Below, in pieces: positions 1 through 7,458 of a stretch of DNA of 20,994 nucleotides. Made by a program: the position numbers and the translations under genes. The notes under the pieces were generated by a model. That model saw nothing but the letters and a program-made list of their open reading frames with translations. It was not told where the DNA came from and ran no database searches. The DNA lies in contig JBEPTZ010000076.1 of assembly GCA_041691815.1 (NCBI GenBank), positions 1 through 20,994 on the forward strand, read 5' to 3'. Origin of the DNA: 70-18 sp041691815. GTDB lineage: Bacteria; Pseudomonadota; Alphaproteobacteria; Acetobacterales; Acetobacteraceae. Every line of letters begins with the position of its first letter. Positions within the stretch are counted from its first letter, which is position 1.

Positions 1-62
1 GTTCTTGTTTCGTACAACTTTCCAAACGGCTGAGCAAGGTGGGTAAGCAGGAAAATTTTTTG

Positions 63-84
63 GTTCTTTTTTCCAAAAAAGAAC
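63..84. terminator. A/T-tract hairpin, likely terminator after the SDR gene
   Basis: Perfect inverted repeat with 10-bp arms (GTTCTTTTTT / AAAAAAGAAC) and a 2-nt CC loop. It lies 22 bp beyond the stop of the minus-strand SDR gene. Because both arms carry homopolymer tracts it could terminate transcription in either direction. The layout (six T, four-base outer stem, T tract, YC loop, A tract, complementary outer stem, TGCTT) recurs at 10844-10882, so it looks like a member of a dispersed repeat family, not an isolated terminator. Terminator function is inferred from position and structure. Confidence 0.6.
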
Positions 85-105
85 GTGCTTTTCCTTCCCC
101 TGGCT

Positions 106-867
106 TCAACTGAGAAACTGACAGCCGTCGATCACGAAATCCTGGCCGGTGATGAAATTCGGCTCCACCGTCGCCAGGAAGGCGACCAGTTGGCCGACAT
201 CGGTGGGCGTGCCCAGCCGGCCGAGTGCGATGCCCTGCATCAGCGCCGGGCCGCGACTTTTGGTCAGCGAATTGCCGAGTTCGGTCTCGATCACCCCCGG
301 GCAGATCGCATTGACGGCGATGGTGGGGCCGAGTTCCTTGGCCAGCGCCCGGGTCATGCCGAGGATGCCGGCCTTGGCGGCGGCGTAGGAGAATTTCGAG
401 ACTGCCGCGGTCACACCGCCGGTATAGGCGTTCAGCGACGACATCGAGACGATGCGGCCGCCGCCGGCCGCCAGCATCAAGGGCGCGGTGGCGTGGATGT
501 AGTTGAAGCAGCTTTTCAGGTTGATCGCGATGGTGCGGTCGAACTCATCCTCGGTGATCTCGGTGATGCCTTTCGGGTTGCCGGCCCCGGCATTGTTCAC
601 CAGCACGTCGATCCGGCGGAAATCGCTGTGGATTGCCGCCACCACCGCGGCGGCGCGGCGGAAATCGGCGACATCGGCGGTGTAGCAGCGCGCGGTGCGG
701 CCGAGGGCTGCGATCTCGGCCGCGGTGCGGGCCATCTCCGGCTCCAGCAGGTCGACCAGCGCGATATCCAGCCCCTTCTCGGCCAGCGCCAGCGCGCAGC
801 CACGGCCGATGCCGCGGGCGCCGCCGGTGACGATGGCGACCTTGTCGCGGAGGAGGATGTCGGGCAT
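106..867 (-). CDS. SDR-family NAD(P)-dependent oxidoreductase (3-oxoacyl-ACP reductase-like)
   Basis: A 253-residue classical short-chain dehydrogenase, the usual length for the family. The Rossmann glycine motif TGGARGIG is at residues 14-21, NNAG at 91-94, and the catalytic set is N116, S143/S144, Y161 and K165 (YAAAK). An Asp at residue 39, ending the second beta strand, favours NAD(H) over NADP(H). The C-terminal GQDFVIDG block is also typical. Substrate cannot be told from sequence; sugar alcohols, hydroxy acids and acyl thioesters are all possible. The start is supported by an AGGGAG ribosome binding site 7 nt upstream. It is the last gene of the minus-strand block, 154 bp after infC with a hairpin between them, so it may have its own transcript. 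Confidence 0.9.
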   Translation of the reverse strand: MPDILLRDKVAIVTGGARGIGRGCALALAEKGLDIALVDLLEPEMARTAAEIAALGRTARCYTADVADFRRAAAVVAAIHSDFRRIDVLVNNAGAGNPKGITEITEDEFDRTIAINLKSCFNYIHATAPLMLAAGGGRIVSMSSLNAYTGGVTAAVSKFSYAAAKAGILGMTRALAKELGPTIAVNAICPGVIETELGNSLTKSRGPALMQGIALGRLGTPTDVGQLVAFLATVEPNFITGQDFVIDGCQFLS

Positions 868-963
868 GGCGGGGCTCCCTGATTGCGCTGTGGATCATCC
901 AGCACGCCGGATGCGCGATGGGCAAGGCGGGGGGACAAGGCCGGGCGGTCGAGGACAAGCCAA

Positions 964-991
964 GGGCGGCACCCGTTCCCGAAAGCCGCCC
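964..991 (-). terminator. Possible terminator after infC
   Basis: Inverted repeat GGGCGGC / GCCGCCC with a 14-nt loop, starting about 30 bp beyond the infC stop. The stem is GC-rich and stable but no U tract follows on the minus strand, so intrinsic termination is uncertain. It may instead be a 3'-end stabilising structure. Confidence 0.35.
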
Positions 992-1021
992 CATTTCAAC
1001 GTCCTGGATCACCCGAAGCGG

Positions 1022-1558
1022 TTATTTGGCGGTCAGCACCATCACCATCTGGCGGTTTTCCATGCGCGGCATCTGCTCCACCTTGGTGGCGAAATCCATG
1101 TCGCCACGGATCCGCTCCAGCACCTTGATGCCGATATCCTGGTGGGCCATTTCGCGGCCACGGAAGCGCAGGGTGACCTTGACCTTGTCGCCCTCTTCGA
1201 TGAACGACTTCATGGCGCGCAATTTCACCTGGTAGTCGTTCTCGTCGATGTTCGGGCGCACCTTGATCTCTTTGATCTCGATGACCTTCTGCTTCTTCTT
1301 GGCCTCGTTCTTCTTCTTCTGCTGTTCGTATTTGAACTTGCCGAAGTCGAGAATCTTGCAGACCGGCGGTTCAGCGTTCGGGCTGATCTCCAGCAGGTCG
1401 AGGCCGACAGCATAAGCGCGCGAAATCGCTTCACGCGCCGTCATCACGCCCTGCATTTCGCCGTCCTGGTCGATCAACCGGACGGTGGCGGAGCGGATGT
1501 CCTCGTTCACGCGCGGGCCGTCGCGGCTCGGCGTGGCAGGCATGGGTCCTCGGGCTAT
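1022..1558 (-). CDS. infC: Translation initiation factor IF-3
   Basis: IF-3 binds the 30S subunit, blocks premature 50S joining and monitors start-codon and initiator-tRNA pairing. The protein shows the IF3 N-domain (RDGPRVNEDIRS, then the GVMTAREAISRAYAVGLDLLE region), the lysine-rich linker (KYEQQKKKNEAKKKQ) and the C-domain ending in ENRQMVMVLTAK. From the ATG at 1543 it is 173 residues. I place the start five codons upstream at an ATA codon (1556-1558): it is in frame (ATA GCC CGA GGA CCC ATG), has AGGAG exactly 6 nt before it, and would give MARGPMPATP, which resembles what I remember of related IF-3 N-termini. An in-frame TAA seven codons further up excludes a longer form. The ATG has only a closely spaced GAGGA. 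It sits 91 bp after thrS on the same strand, the conserved thrS-infC order, but an SDR gene follows in place of rpmI-rplT. Confidence 0.95.
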   Translation of the reverse strand: MARGPMPATPSRDGPRVNEDIRSATVRLIDQDGEMQGVMTAREAISRAYAVGLDLLEISPNAEPPVCKILDFGKFKYEQQKKKNEAKKKQKVIEIKEIKVRPNIDENDYQVKLRAMKSFIEEGDKVKVTLRFRGREMAHQDIGIKVLERIRGDMDFATKVEQMPRMENRQMVMVLTAK

Positions 1559-1569
1559 GTTCGTCTCCT
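1556..1569 (-). promoter_or_regulatory. infC ribosome binding site and probable AUA start
   Basis: On the minus strand, AGGAG (1565-1569) is followed by ACGAAC and then ATA (1556-1558), an ideal 6-nt spacing to a non-canonical codon in frame with infC. IF-3 is known to discriminate against AUU/AUC/AUA initiation, and infC genes are known to use such codons for self-repression. The use of ATA here is inferred from spacing and frame. Confidence 0.55.
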
Positions 1570-1649
1570 GTAGTTGTTACAAAGCGGCACGCAATGGCAA
1601 TCAGGGACAATATTGCGCGCCGGGTGCCATATTTTCAAGGGATACGGTT

Positions 1650-3590
1650 TCAGATGGTCGCCGTTTTCCTCGCGAGATCGGGCGGCGTCGCCTCGGCGGC
1701 CAGCCGGCGGATCGCCTCGTCGAGCGACACCACCTCCTGCGCCTCGCCACCCAGCCGGCGCAGCGCCACGGTGCCCTGCTCGGCCTCCTTGCGACCGACC
1801 ACGGCGATCACCGGCACGAATTGCAGGCTGTGCTCGCGCACCTTGGCGTTGATCTTCTGGTTGGACAGATCGAGCTTCACCGCCAGCCCGGCCTGCCGCA
1901 GCCTGGCGGCGACGGTCTGCGCATAGCCGTCGGCGTCCGAGACGATGGTCGCCACCGCCACCTGGACCGGCGCCAGCCAGAGCGGGAAGCGGCCGGCATA
2001 TTGCTCGATCAGGATGCCGAGGAAGCGCTCGAAGCTGCCGAGGATCGCCCGATGCAGCATCACCGGGCGGTGGCGGGCGCCGTCCTCGCCGACATATTCG
2101 GCGTCCAGCCGCTCAGGCAGCACGAAATCCACCTGCAAGGTGCCGCATTGCCAGTCGCGGCCGATCGCATCGCGCAGCACGAATTCCAGCTTCGGGCCGT
2201 AGAACGCGCCCTCACCGGGGTTCAGCTCGTATTCCACCCCGGCGGTGGCGCAGGCATCCTTCAGCGCCGCCTCGGCACGGTCCCAGGTCTCGTCGCTGCC
2301 GGCGCGCACCGGCGGCCGGTCGGAGAATTTCACCCGGAAGCTCTCGAAGCCCAGATCGGCGTAGATCGACGACAGCAGCGCCGAGAACGCCACGGTTTCG
2401 GCGCCGATCTGCTGCTCGGTGCAGAAGATATGCCCGTCATCCTGCTGGAAGGCGCGCACCCGCATGATGCCGTGCAGCGCGCCGGATGGCTCGTAGCGGT
2501 GGTCCTGGCCGAACTCGGCCAGCCGCAGCGGCAACTCGCGGTAGCTGCGCATGCCCTGGTTGAAGATCATCACCGCACCGGGGCAGTTCATCGGCTTCAG
2601 CGCCAGCGTGCGCTGTTCGTCCTCAACCGAGACGATGAACATATGCTCGCGGAACTTCTCCCAGTGGCCGGAGGCCTCCCACAGCTTGCGGTCGACCAGT
2701 TGCGGCGTCTTCACCTCCAGATAGCCGGCTTCATCCAGCCGGCGGCGCATATAGGCCTCGGCGGTGAGGTAGAGTTTCCAGCCCTTGGGGTGCCAGAACA
2801 CGCTGCCGGCGGCCTCTTCCTGCATATGGAACAGGCCCATATCCTTGCCGATGCGGCGGTGGTCGCGCTTCTCCGCCTCCTCCAGCATGGTCAGGTAGCC
2901 ATCCAGCTCCTTCTGGTCGCGCCAGGCTGTGCCGTAGATGCGGCTGAGCATGGCGTTGCGGTGGTCGCCCCGCCAATAGGCGCCGGCCACCTTCATCAGC
3001 TTGAACGCGCCGCCGATATCGCCGGTGCCGCGCATATGCGGGCCACGGCACAGGTCGATCCAGTCGCCCTGGCGGTACAGCGTGATGGTCTCGGTGTTCG
3101 GCAGGTCGCGGATCAATTCGGCCTTGTATTTCTCGCCCTTGGCCAGGAAGAAGGCGATCCCCTCGTCGCGGTCGATGACGCTGCGCTCAAACGCCGCATT
3201 GCGCGCGATGATCTCGCGCATCTTGGCCTCGATGGCCGGGAAATCGGCGGTGGTGAACGGCTCGTTGCGGGCGAAATCGTAATAGAAGCCGTTCTCGATC
3301 GACGGGCCGATGGTCACCTGGGTGCCGGGATACAGCGCCTGCACCGCCTCGGCCAGCACGTGAGCGGCATCGTGGCGGATCATCTCCAGCGCGTCGGCGT
3401 CCTTGCGGGTGACGAATACTACGTTGGCGTCCTGCGCGATCTCGGTGCTGAGGTCGACCAGCTTGCCGTCCAGCTTCATCGCCAGCGCGGCGCGGGCCAG
3501 GCCAGGGCCGATCGCCGCCGCCACGGTAGTGCCCGCGACCGGCCCGTCGAAGCGGCGCACGGAACCGTCGGGCAGCGTGATGGCGGGCAT
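1650..3590 (-). CDS. thrS: Threonyl-tRNA synthetase
   Basis: Class II aminoacyl-tRNA synthetase charging tRNA-Thr. The 646 residues match the usual full length. A TGS domain (about 1-62) is followed by the second additional (editing) domain with HDAAH (H73, H77) and CRGPH (C181, H185). The catalytic core carries the zinc ligands C336 (NCPG), H387 (QDDGHIFC) and H513 (LHRAILGS), motif 2 around 376-390 (RVRAFQQDDGHIFC) and motif 3 at about 512-531. The anticodon-binding domain runs from about 542 to the end. The frame stays open upstream into the glycosyltransferase gene, but the start at 3590 fits because the TGS domain begins there and an AGGAG lies 9 nt before it. It is 40 bp after the family 9 glycosyltransferase and 91 bp before infC, so probably cotranscribed. 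Confidence 0.97.
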   Translation of the reverse strand: MPAITLPDGSVRRFDGPVAGTTVAAAIGPGLARAALAMKLDGKLVDLSTEIAQDANVVFVTRKDADALEMIRHDAAHVLAEAVQALYPGTQVTIGPSIENGFYYDFARNEPFTTADFPAIEAKMREIIARNAAFERSVIDRDEGIAFFLAKGEKYKAELIRDLPNTETITLYRQGDWIDLCRGPHMRGTGDIGGAFKLMKVAGAYWRGDHRNAMLSRIYGTAWRDQKELDGYLTMLEEAEKRDHRRIGKDMGLFHMQEEAAGSVFWHPKGWKLYLTAEAYMRRRLDEAGYLEVKTPQLVDRKLWEASGHWEKFREHMFIVSVEDEQRTLALKPMNCPGAVMIFNQGMRSYRELPLRLAEFGQDHRYEPSGALHGIMRVRAFQQDDGHIFCTEQQIGAETVAFSALLSSIYADLGFESFRVKFSDRPPVRAGSDETWDRAEAALKDACATAGVEYELNPGEGAFYGPKLEFVLRDAIGRDWQCGTLQVDFVLPERLDAEYVGEDGARHRPVMLHRAILGSFERFLGILIEQYAGRFPLWLAPVQVAVATIVSDADGYAQTVAARLRQAGLAVKLDLSNQKINAKVREHSLQFVPVIAVVGRKEAEQGTVALRRLGGEAQEVVSLDEAIRRLAAEATPPDLARKTATI

Positions 3591-3630
3591 GGCGAAGCAC
3601 TCCTGGTTGAAGCGGCCGATCTCTATGGCC

Positions 3631-4536
3631 TTACGGCAGCGCCGCGACAACCCTTGGCGTCGGCAGATCGGCCAGGACCGGCGCGCGCAGCACCGAAGCC
3701 CAGCCGCCATCCGGGGTGCGCGGGGCGGTGAGCGAGGGGTCGCTGTCGCCGCCGAACAGCACCAGCGAGCGGCAGCCGGTGGTGGCGGCGATATGCATCG
3801 GGCCGGTGTCGTTGCCGACTGCCAGGCTCGCGCCGGCGGCAAGCGCGAACAGGTCGGCGAGTGCGGTCTGGCCGGTGAGGTCGATGGCCGCTGGGCAGGC
3901 GGCGCGGATGGTCGTCGCCAGCCCGGCATCGGCGGCCGCCCCCACCACCACCGGCGTCTGCCCGCGCTCGGCCAGCACCGCCGCCAGATCGCCGAACCGC
4001 GCCGCCGGCCAGCGCTTGGCCGGGCGGTGCGGCGCCGCACCCGGCACCAGCAACGCGTAGGGGTGCGGCAGGTCCGGGATCGGCCGGGCGGTCAGGAACG
4101 ACAGGTCGGGGGATGGCACATGCTCGATACCGGCCAGCCGCAACTGGTCGGCCTGCCGCTCGCGGGTATGCATCACCTCCCGCCCCCGGTCGCGTTGCGG
4201 ATGCGAGCAGAAGCGGGCGATGCCGGACCATTGCGGGCGGCCGGCGAGGCGGAAATAGCGGCTGGAGCGGCCGGAGGTCTGCAGATCATAGACGAAGCTG
4301 AACCCGACCAGTTGCCGGCGCAGCCGCAACAGCCCGGCCACATCCCACCACGCCGGCCGGACATCCACCTCCACCCGGTCGAACCACGGGCACAGCCTGG
4401 CCAGGCCGGCGAACGGCGGCGTGGTCAGCAGCGTTATCTCGTCGGTGGCGTGCCGCGCCCGGATCGCCGCGAACGGCCCGAAAGACTGCACGAAATCGCC
4501 GAGCGCGCCGAGCCGGATGACGAGAATGCGGCTCAT
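3631..4536 (-). CDS. Glycosyltransferase family 9 (heptosyltransferase-like)
   Basis: A 301-residue GT-B glycosyltransferase of the ADP-heptose:LPS heptosyltransferase family. The N-terminal LGALGD motif (9-14) holds the likely catalytic Asp14. The C-terminal half has PGAAPHRPAKRWP (165-177), with the donor-phosphate-binding Lys174, and GNDTGPMHIA (241-250), the family's donor-site signature. It should transfer heptose or a related sugar to lipid A-core or another surface glycan at the cytoplasmic face of the inner membrane. The protein is somewhat shorter than WaaC/WaaF, so the exact acceptor is open. Its ribosome binding site is weak. It lies between the family 4 glycosyltransferase (106 bp upstream, with a long palindrome between) and thrS (40 bp downstream). 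Confidence 0.88.
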   Translation of the reverse strand: MSRILVIRLGALGDFVQSFGPFAAIRARHATDEITLLTTPPFAGLARLCPWFDRVEVDVRPAWWDVAGLLRLRRQLVGFSFVYDLQTSGRSSRYFRLAGRPQWSGIARFCSHPQRDRGREVMHTRERQADQLRLAGIEHVPSPDLSFLTARPIPDLPHPYALLVPGAAPHRPAKRWPAARFGDLAAVLAERGQTPVVVGAAADAGLATTIRAACPAAIDLTGQTALADLFALAAGASLAVGNDTGPMHIAATTGCRSLVLFGGDSDPSLTAPRTPDGGWASVLRAPVLADLPTPRVVAALP

Positions 4537-4567
4537 CGCGCGGCTGGGGAGCGCAAGAAAGACAGGT

Positions 4568-4630
4568 CACAAAGAGACGGAGAGGCGAAGAGAAGGGCAG
4601 TCATCCTCGTCGCCTCTCCGCCTCTTCGTG
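4568..4630. repeat. Long imperfect palindrome between two glycosyltransferase genes
   Basis: Left arm 4568-4588 and right arm 4610-4630 are 21 nt each and complementary at 19 positions, with a 21-nt loop. The arms are purine-rich on one side (GACGGAGAGGCGA) and pyrimidine-rich on the other. No U tract follows. It fills almost the whole gap between the family 4 gene (stop at 4643) and the start of the family 9 gene at 4536. It could be a REP-like dispersed element or an intercistronic mRNA-stability or attenuation structure; a second copy elsewhere in the genome would decide. Confidence 0.6.
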
Positions 4631-4642
4631 AATCCTTCCCTG

Positions 4643-5791
4643 TCACCCCAGCACCTCGCGGTACACCTCGATCGTCTTCATCTGCATCGCCTCGACGGTG
4701 TAGCTCGCCAGCACCGAGGCCCGCGCCCGCGCGCCCAGTGCGACGCGCTCCTGCTGCGACAGCTCCAGCGCGTGGTCCAGTGCGGCGGCCAGCGCATCCG
4801 CATCACCCGGAGGCACCCGCCAGCCGGTCTCGCCATGCACGATGGTCTCCACCGCGCCGCCATGATCGGTCGCCACCACCGGGCGGGCCATCGCCTGCGC
4901 CTCGATCACCACCCGGCCGAACGCCTCGGGGTCGGTGGAAGCGTTCACCACCACGTCCGACAGGCTGAGCGCCGCCGGCATGTCCTCGCAGTGCCCGACG
5001 ATGCGCAGCCGCTCGCTCACCCCCAGCCGCTCGGCGAGTGCTGCCAGTTCGGCGGCATAACGGGTGCGGCCCTGGTCGGCGCCGACCAGCACCGCCACCG
5101 CGTCCCGATGCCGCATCCGCGCCAGCGCCTCGATCAGCACCGCCTGACCCTTCCACCGCGTCAGCCGCCCCGGCAGCATCAGTGTGGTCTGGCCGTCCTG
5201 CACCCGCCAGGCCCGCAGCAGCCGCACCTGCCGGTCGGTCGCCATCCGCTCCGGGTCGAACACTGCCGGATCGACGCCGCGATGGATCACCCGGATGCGT
5301 GCCGGATCGGTGCCATGGCGGGCGGCGATCAGCCCGGCGATGAACTGGCTGACCGCGATCACCCGCTCGCCCATCGCCATCACCGCGTTGTAGCGGCGCT
5401 TGCCCGGCAGTTGCTCGTTGTAGCTGCCGTGGTAGGTGGTGACGAAATGCGCGCCGGTCCGCCGCGCCGCCAGCAGCGCCGACCACGCCGGCGCGCGCGA
5501 GCGGGCATGCACGATATCGACGTGATAGGCCCGGATCAGCCGCTCCAGCGCCGCCGCGTTGCGCCAGATCCGCCACGGATTCTTGCTGTCCAGCGCCAGC
5601 AGCAGGTTGCGCCCGCCGGCCCGCTCCACCGCCGGCGCCAACCGCCCACCGGCGCTGGCCACCAGCGGCATGCCGCCCAGCCGGGCGATGATCGAGGTGA
5701 TCTCCACCGTGCCCCGCTCCACCCCGCCGCCGCCCAACGCCGGCAGCACCTGGAGCACGACGGGATAGGGCGAATCCGGGGTTGCGTTCAT
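4643..5791 (-). CDS. Glycosyltransferase family 4
   Basis: A 382-residue GT-B retaining glycosyltransferase, normal length for family 4. Near the N-terminus is the acceptor-side loop GGGGVERGTVE (20-30). The donor domain begins with PGRLTRWKGQ (207-216) and contains the E-x7-E element, EAFGRVVIEA (289-298), followed by MARPVVATDHGG, both typical of WaaG/WbaZ-like enzymes using nucleotide sugars. It probably acts on the cytoplasmic face of the inner membrane in lipopolysaccharide core or other surface glycan assembly, together with the family 9 enzyme next in the block. It is the first gene of the minus-strand block and is divergent from the hydrolase at 5836, with only 44 bp between the two start codons. 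Confidence 0.9.
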   Translation of the reverse strand: MNATPDSPYPVVLQVLPALGGGGVERGTVEITSIIARLGGMPLVASAGGRLAPAVERAGGRNLLLALDSKNPWRIWRNAAALERLIRAYHVDIVHARSRAPAWSALLAARRTGAHFVTTYHGSYNEQLPGKRRYNAVMAMGERVIAVSQFIAGLIAARHGTDPARIRVIHRGVDPAVFDPERMATDRQVRLLRAWRVQDGQTTLMLPGRLTRWKGQAVLIEALARMRHRDAVAVLVGADQGRTRYAAELAALAERLGVSERLRIVGHCEDMPAALSLSDVVVNASTDPEAFGRVVIEAQAMARPVVATDHGGAVETIVHGETGWRVPPGDADALAAALDHALELSQQERVALGARARASVLASYTVEAMQMKTIEVYREVLG

Positions 5792-5835
5792 TGCCCGCGC
5801 TATATCATGCAGGCGATCGAATGGAAGGACAGGGC

Positions 5836-6597
5836 ATGCAGCACGAACGGACCGGCCGGCTGGACCGCGGCGACGGGATCGAATTGGCCTGGGCGCAGCT
5901 GCCCGGCCACACCCCCACCGTCGTCTTCCTGCCTGGCTTCAACAGCGACATGGCCGGCACCAAAGCCACCGCGCTCCGCGACTTCTGCGCCGCACGCGGC
6001 CAGGCGATGCTGCGGCTCGACTATTCCGGCCACGGCGAAAGCGGCGGCGCCTTCACCGACGGCACCATCGGAACCTGGGCCGCCGACGCCCGCGCGATCA
6101 TCGAGCACGCCACCGCCGGCCCCCTGCTGCTGGTCGGCTCCTCGATGGGCGGCTGGATCGCCCTGCTGCTGGCCCGCGCCATGCCCGACCGCGTCACCGC
6201 CCTGGTCGGCATCGCCGCCGCCCCCGATTTCACCGAGCAGCTGATGTGGGCCGCGATGGCCCCCGCCGAGCGCGCCCGCCTGCAGCAGCACGGCTTCCTC
6301 GACATCCCCAGCGACTACGGCGCCCCCACCCGCATCACCCGCGCCCTGATCGAGGACGGCCGCCACCACCTGCTGCTCGGCGCCGCAATCCCGATCCCCT
6401 GCCCGGTCCGCCTGCTGCAAGGCCAGCGCGACCCCGACGTGCCGTGGGAGACCGCGCTGAAACTGGCCGACCGCCTGGCCAGCCACGACATCCAGGTGAC
6501 GCTGATCAAGGACGGCGACCACCGCCTGTCACGCCCCGCCGACCTCGCTTTGCTCACCCGCACCGTCGCCGCCCTGCTCAGCGAGAATGGCGCGTAG
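5836..6597 (+). CDS. Alpha/beta hydrolase (ABHD10-like serine esterase or thioesterase)
   Basis: A 253-residue single-domain alpha/beta hydrolase. The oxyanion-side FLPGFNSDMAG motif is at 31-41, the nucleophile elbow GSSMGG at 101-106 (Ser103), the acid is probably Asp199 or Asp201 (GQRDPDVPW), and the base is His229 (DGDHR). The short LDYSGHGES block at 61-69 is characteristic of bacterial relatives of human ABHD10; esterase or acyl-protein thioesterase activity is known for that family, but the substrate here is unknown. I chose the ATG at 5836 because AGGA lies 7 nt upstream; another in-frame ATG at 5821 would add five residues. Its last 69 bp overlap the 3' end of the epimerase gene on the other strand. 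Confidence 0.88.
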   Translation: MQHERTGRLDRGDGIELAWAQLPGHTPTVVFLPGFNSDMAGTKATALRDFCAARGQAMLRLDYSGHGESGGAFTDGTIGTWAADARAIIEHATAGPLLLVGSSMGGWIALLLARAMPDRVTALVGIAAAPDFTEQLMWAAMAPAERARLQQHGFLDIPSDYGAPTRITRALIEDGRHHLLLGAAIPIPCPVRLLQGQRDPDVPWETALKLADRLASHDIQVTLIKDGDHRLSRPADLALLTRTVAALLSENGA

Positions 6598-7404
6598 CCC
6601 GGCCCGATAATCGGCAAACCGCCAGCGATAGCCCAGCGCAAGCTGGGTGCCCGCCGACGCCACCCGCCGGTTCTCCGCCCAGAAACTCGCCGCCACCGGG
6701 CTCAACGCCGCCTCGCCAAACAGCACCGCCGGCGGCAGCGGCGCGCCCAGCAGCCAGGCCGCCTCGGCCACCACCTCGGCATTCTCGGCCGGCAGATCGT
6801 CGGCCAGGTGCAGCACCCGCAAGCCAGCCGCCGGCGCCCGCATCGCCGCCAGCACCGCACCCGCGATATCGTCGCGATGGATGCGCGAGAACACATGCCC
6901 CGGCCGGATGATCCGCCGCGCCCGCCCGGCCCGCACTTCGTCGAGCGCCGAACGCCCCGGCCCGTAGATCCCGGCCACCCGGAACAGATCGACCGCCACC
7001 CGCCCGGCCAGCGCCGCCCAGCCCTGCTCCGCCGCCACCCGCCGCCGGCTGCGCTCCGAACCGGGCGCCACCATGCTGCCCTCATCCACCCAGCCGCCGC
7101 GCCGGTCGCCATACACCCCGGTGGTCGACAGATACCCCACCCAGCGCAGGCTGGCGCACCCGGCCAGCGCCGCGCCATGCGCCGCCAGCACCGGATCACC
7201 GTCCCCCGGCGGCACAGTTGCCAGCACATGCGTCACCCCCTCCAGCGACGCCTCGGCGAACGCCACCACCTCCACCCCCGCCGGCGCCGCCACCGCCCCC
7301 GGCGTGCGGCTGGTCGCCCGCACCACCATGCCGGCCGCCACCGCCGCCCGCGCCACCGCCGCCCCGCTATAGCCAAGCCCGAACACCAGAAGATGCCCCG
7401 TCAT
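6529..7404 (-). CDS. NAD-dependent epimerase/dehydratase (YeeZ-like extended SDR)
   Basis: A 291-residue atypical extended SDR. It has an N-terminal nucleotide-binding motif FGLGYSG (8-14), an STTGVYGD stretch near residue 100 equivalent to the active-site Ser/Tyr region, and the VAGIYGPGRS motif found in YeeZ-type sugar-nucleotide epimerase relatives. The classical YxxxK pair is not obvious, so catalytic activity cannot be assumed; several family members may only bind NAD(P). A GAGG ribosome binding site precedes the start. The C-terminal tail (EQGGDGAGEQSEVGGA) looks non-conserved and lies in the 69-bp convergent overlap with the hydrolase gene. It is divergent from the TPR gene across an 86-bp gap. 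Confidence 0.85.
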   Translation of the reverse strand: MTGHLLVFGLGYSGAAVARAAVAAGMVVRATSRTPGAVAAPAGVEVVAFAEASLEGVTHVLATVPPGDGDPVLAAHGAALAGCASLRWVGYLSTTGVYGDRRGGWVDEGSMVAPGSERSRRRVAAEQGWAALAGRVAVDLFRVAGIYGPGRSALDEVRAGRARRIIRPGHVFSRIHRDDIAGAVLAAMRAPAAGLRVLHLADDLPAENAEVVAEAAWLLGAPLPPAVLFGEAALSPVAASFWAENRRVASAGTQLALGYRWRFADYRAGLRAILAEQGGDGAGEQSEVGGA

Positions 7405-7458
7405 CCGCCCCTCGCGATTGGTTTGCCGCCGCCCCGCAAGCCAGACTACACTTGTCGG

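Noticed and set aside
1559..1649. Possible promoter for infC in the gap after thrS (TTGAAA followed by CAATAT)
   Set aside because: The -35 is fair but the -10 matches only three of six positions; readthrough from thrS is an adequate explanation.
1485..3731. Long + strand open frame (748 codons) opposite thrS
   Set aside because: It mirrors thrS, which has complete catalytic and editing motifs. The antisense translation is rich in His, Gln, Arg and Ala with no domain, as expected from high-GC codon bias.
4421..6244. Long + strand open frame (607 codons) across the glycosyltransferase 4 gene
   Set aside because: It covers a well-defined family 4 gene on the other strand and the start of the hydrolase in another frame; its sequence is low complexity.
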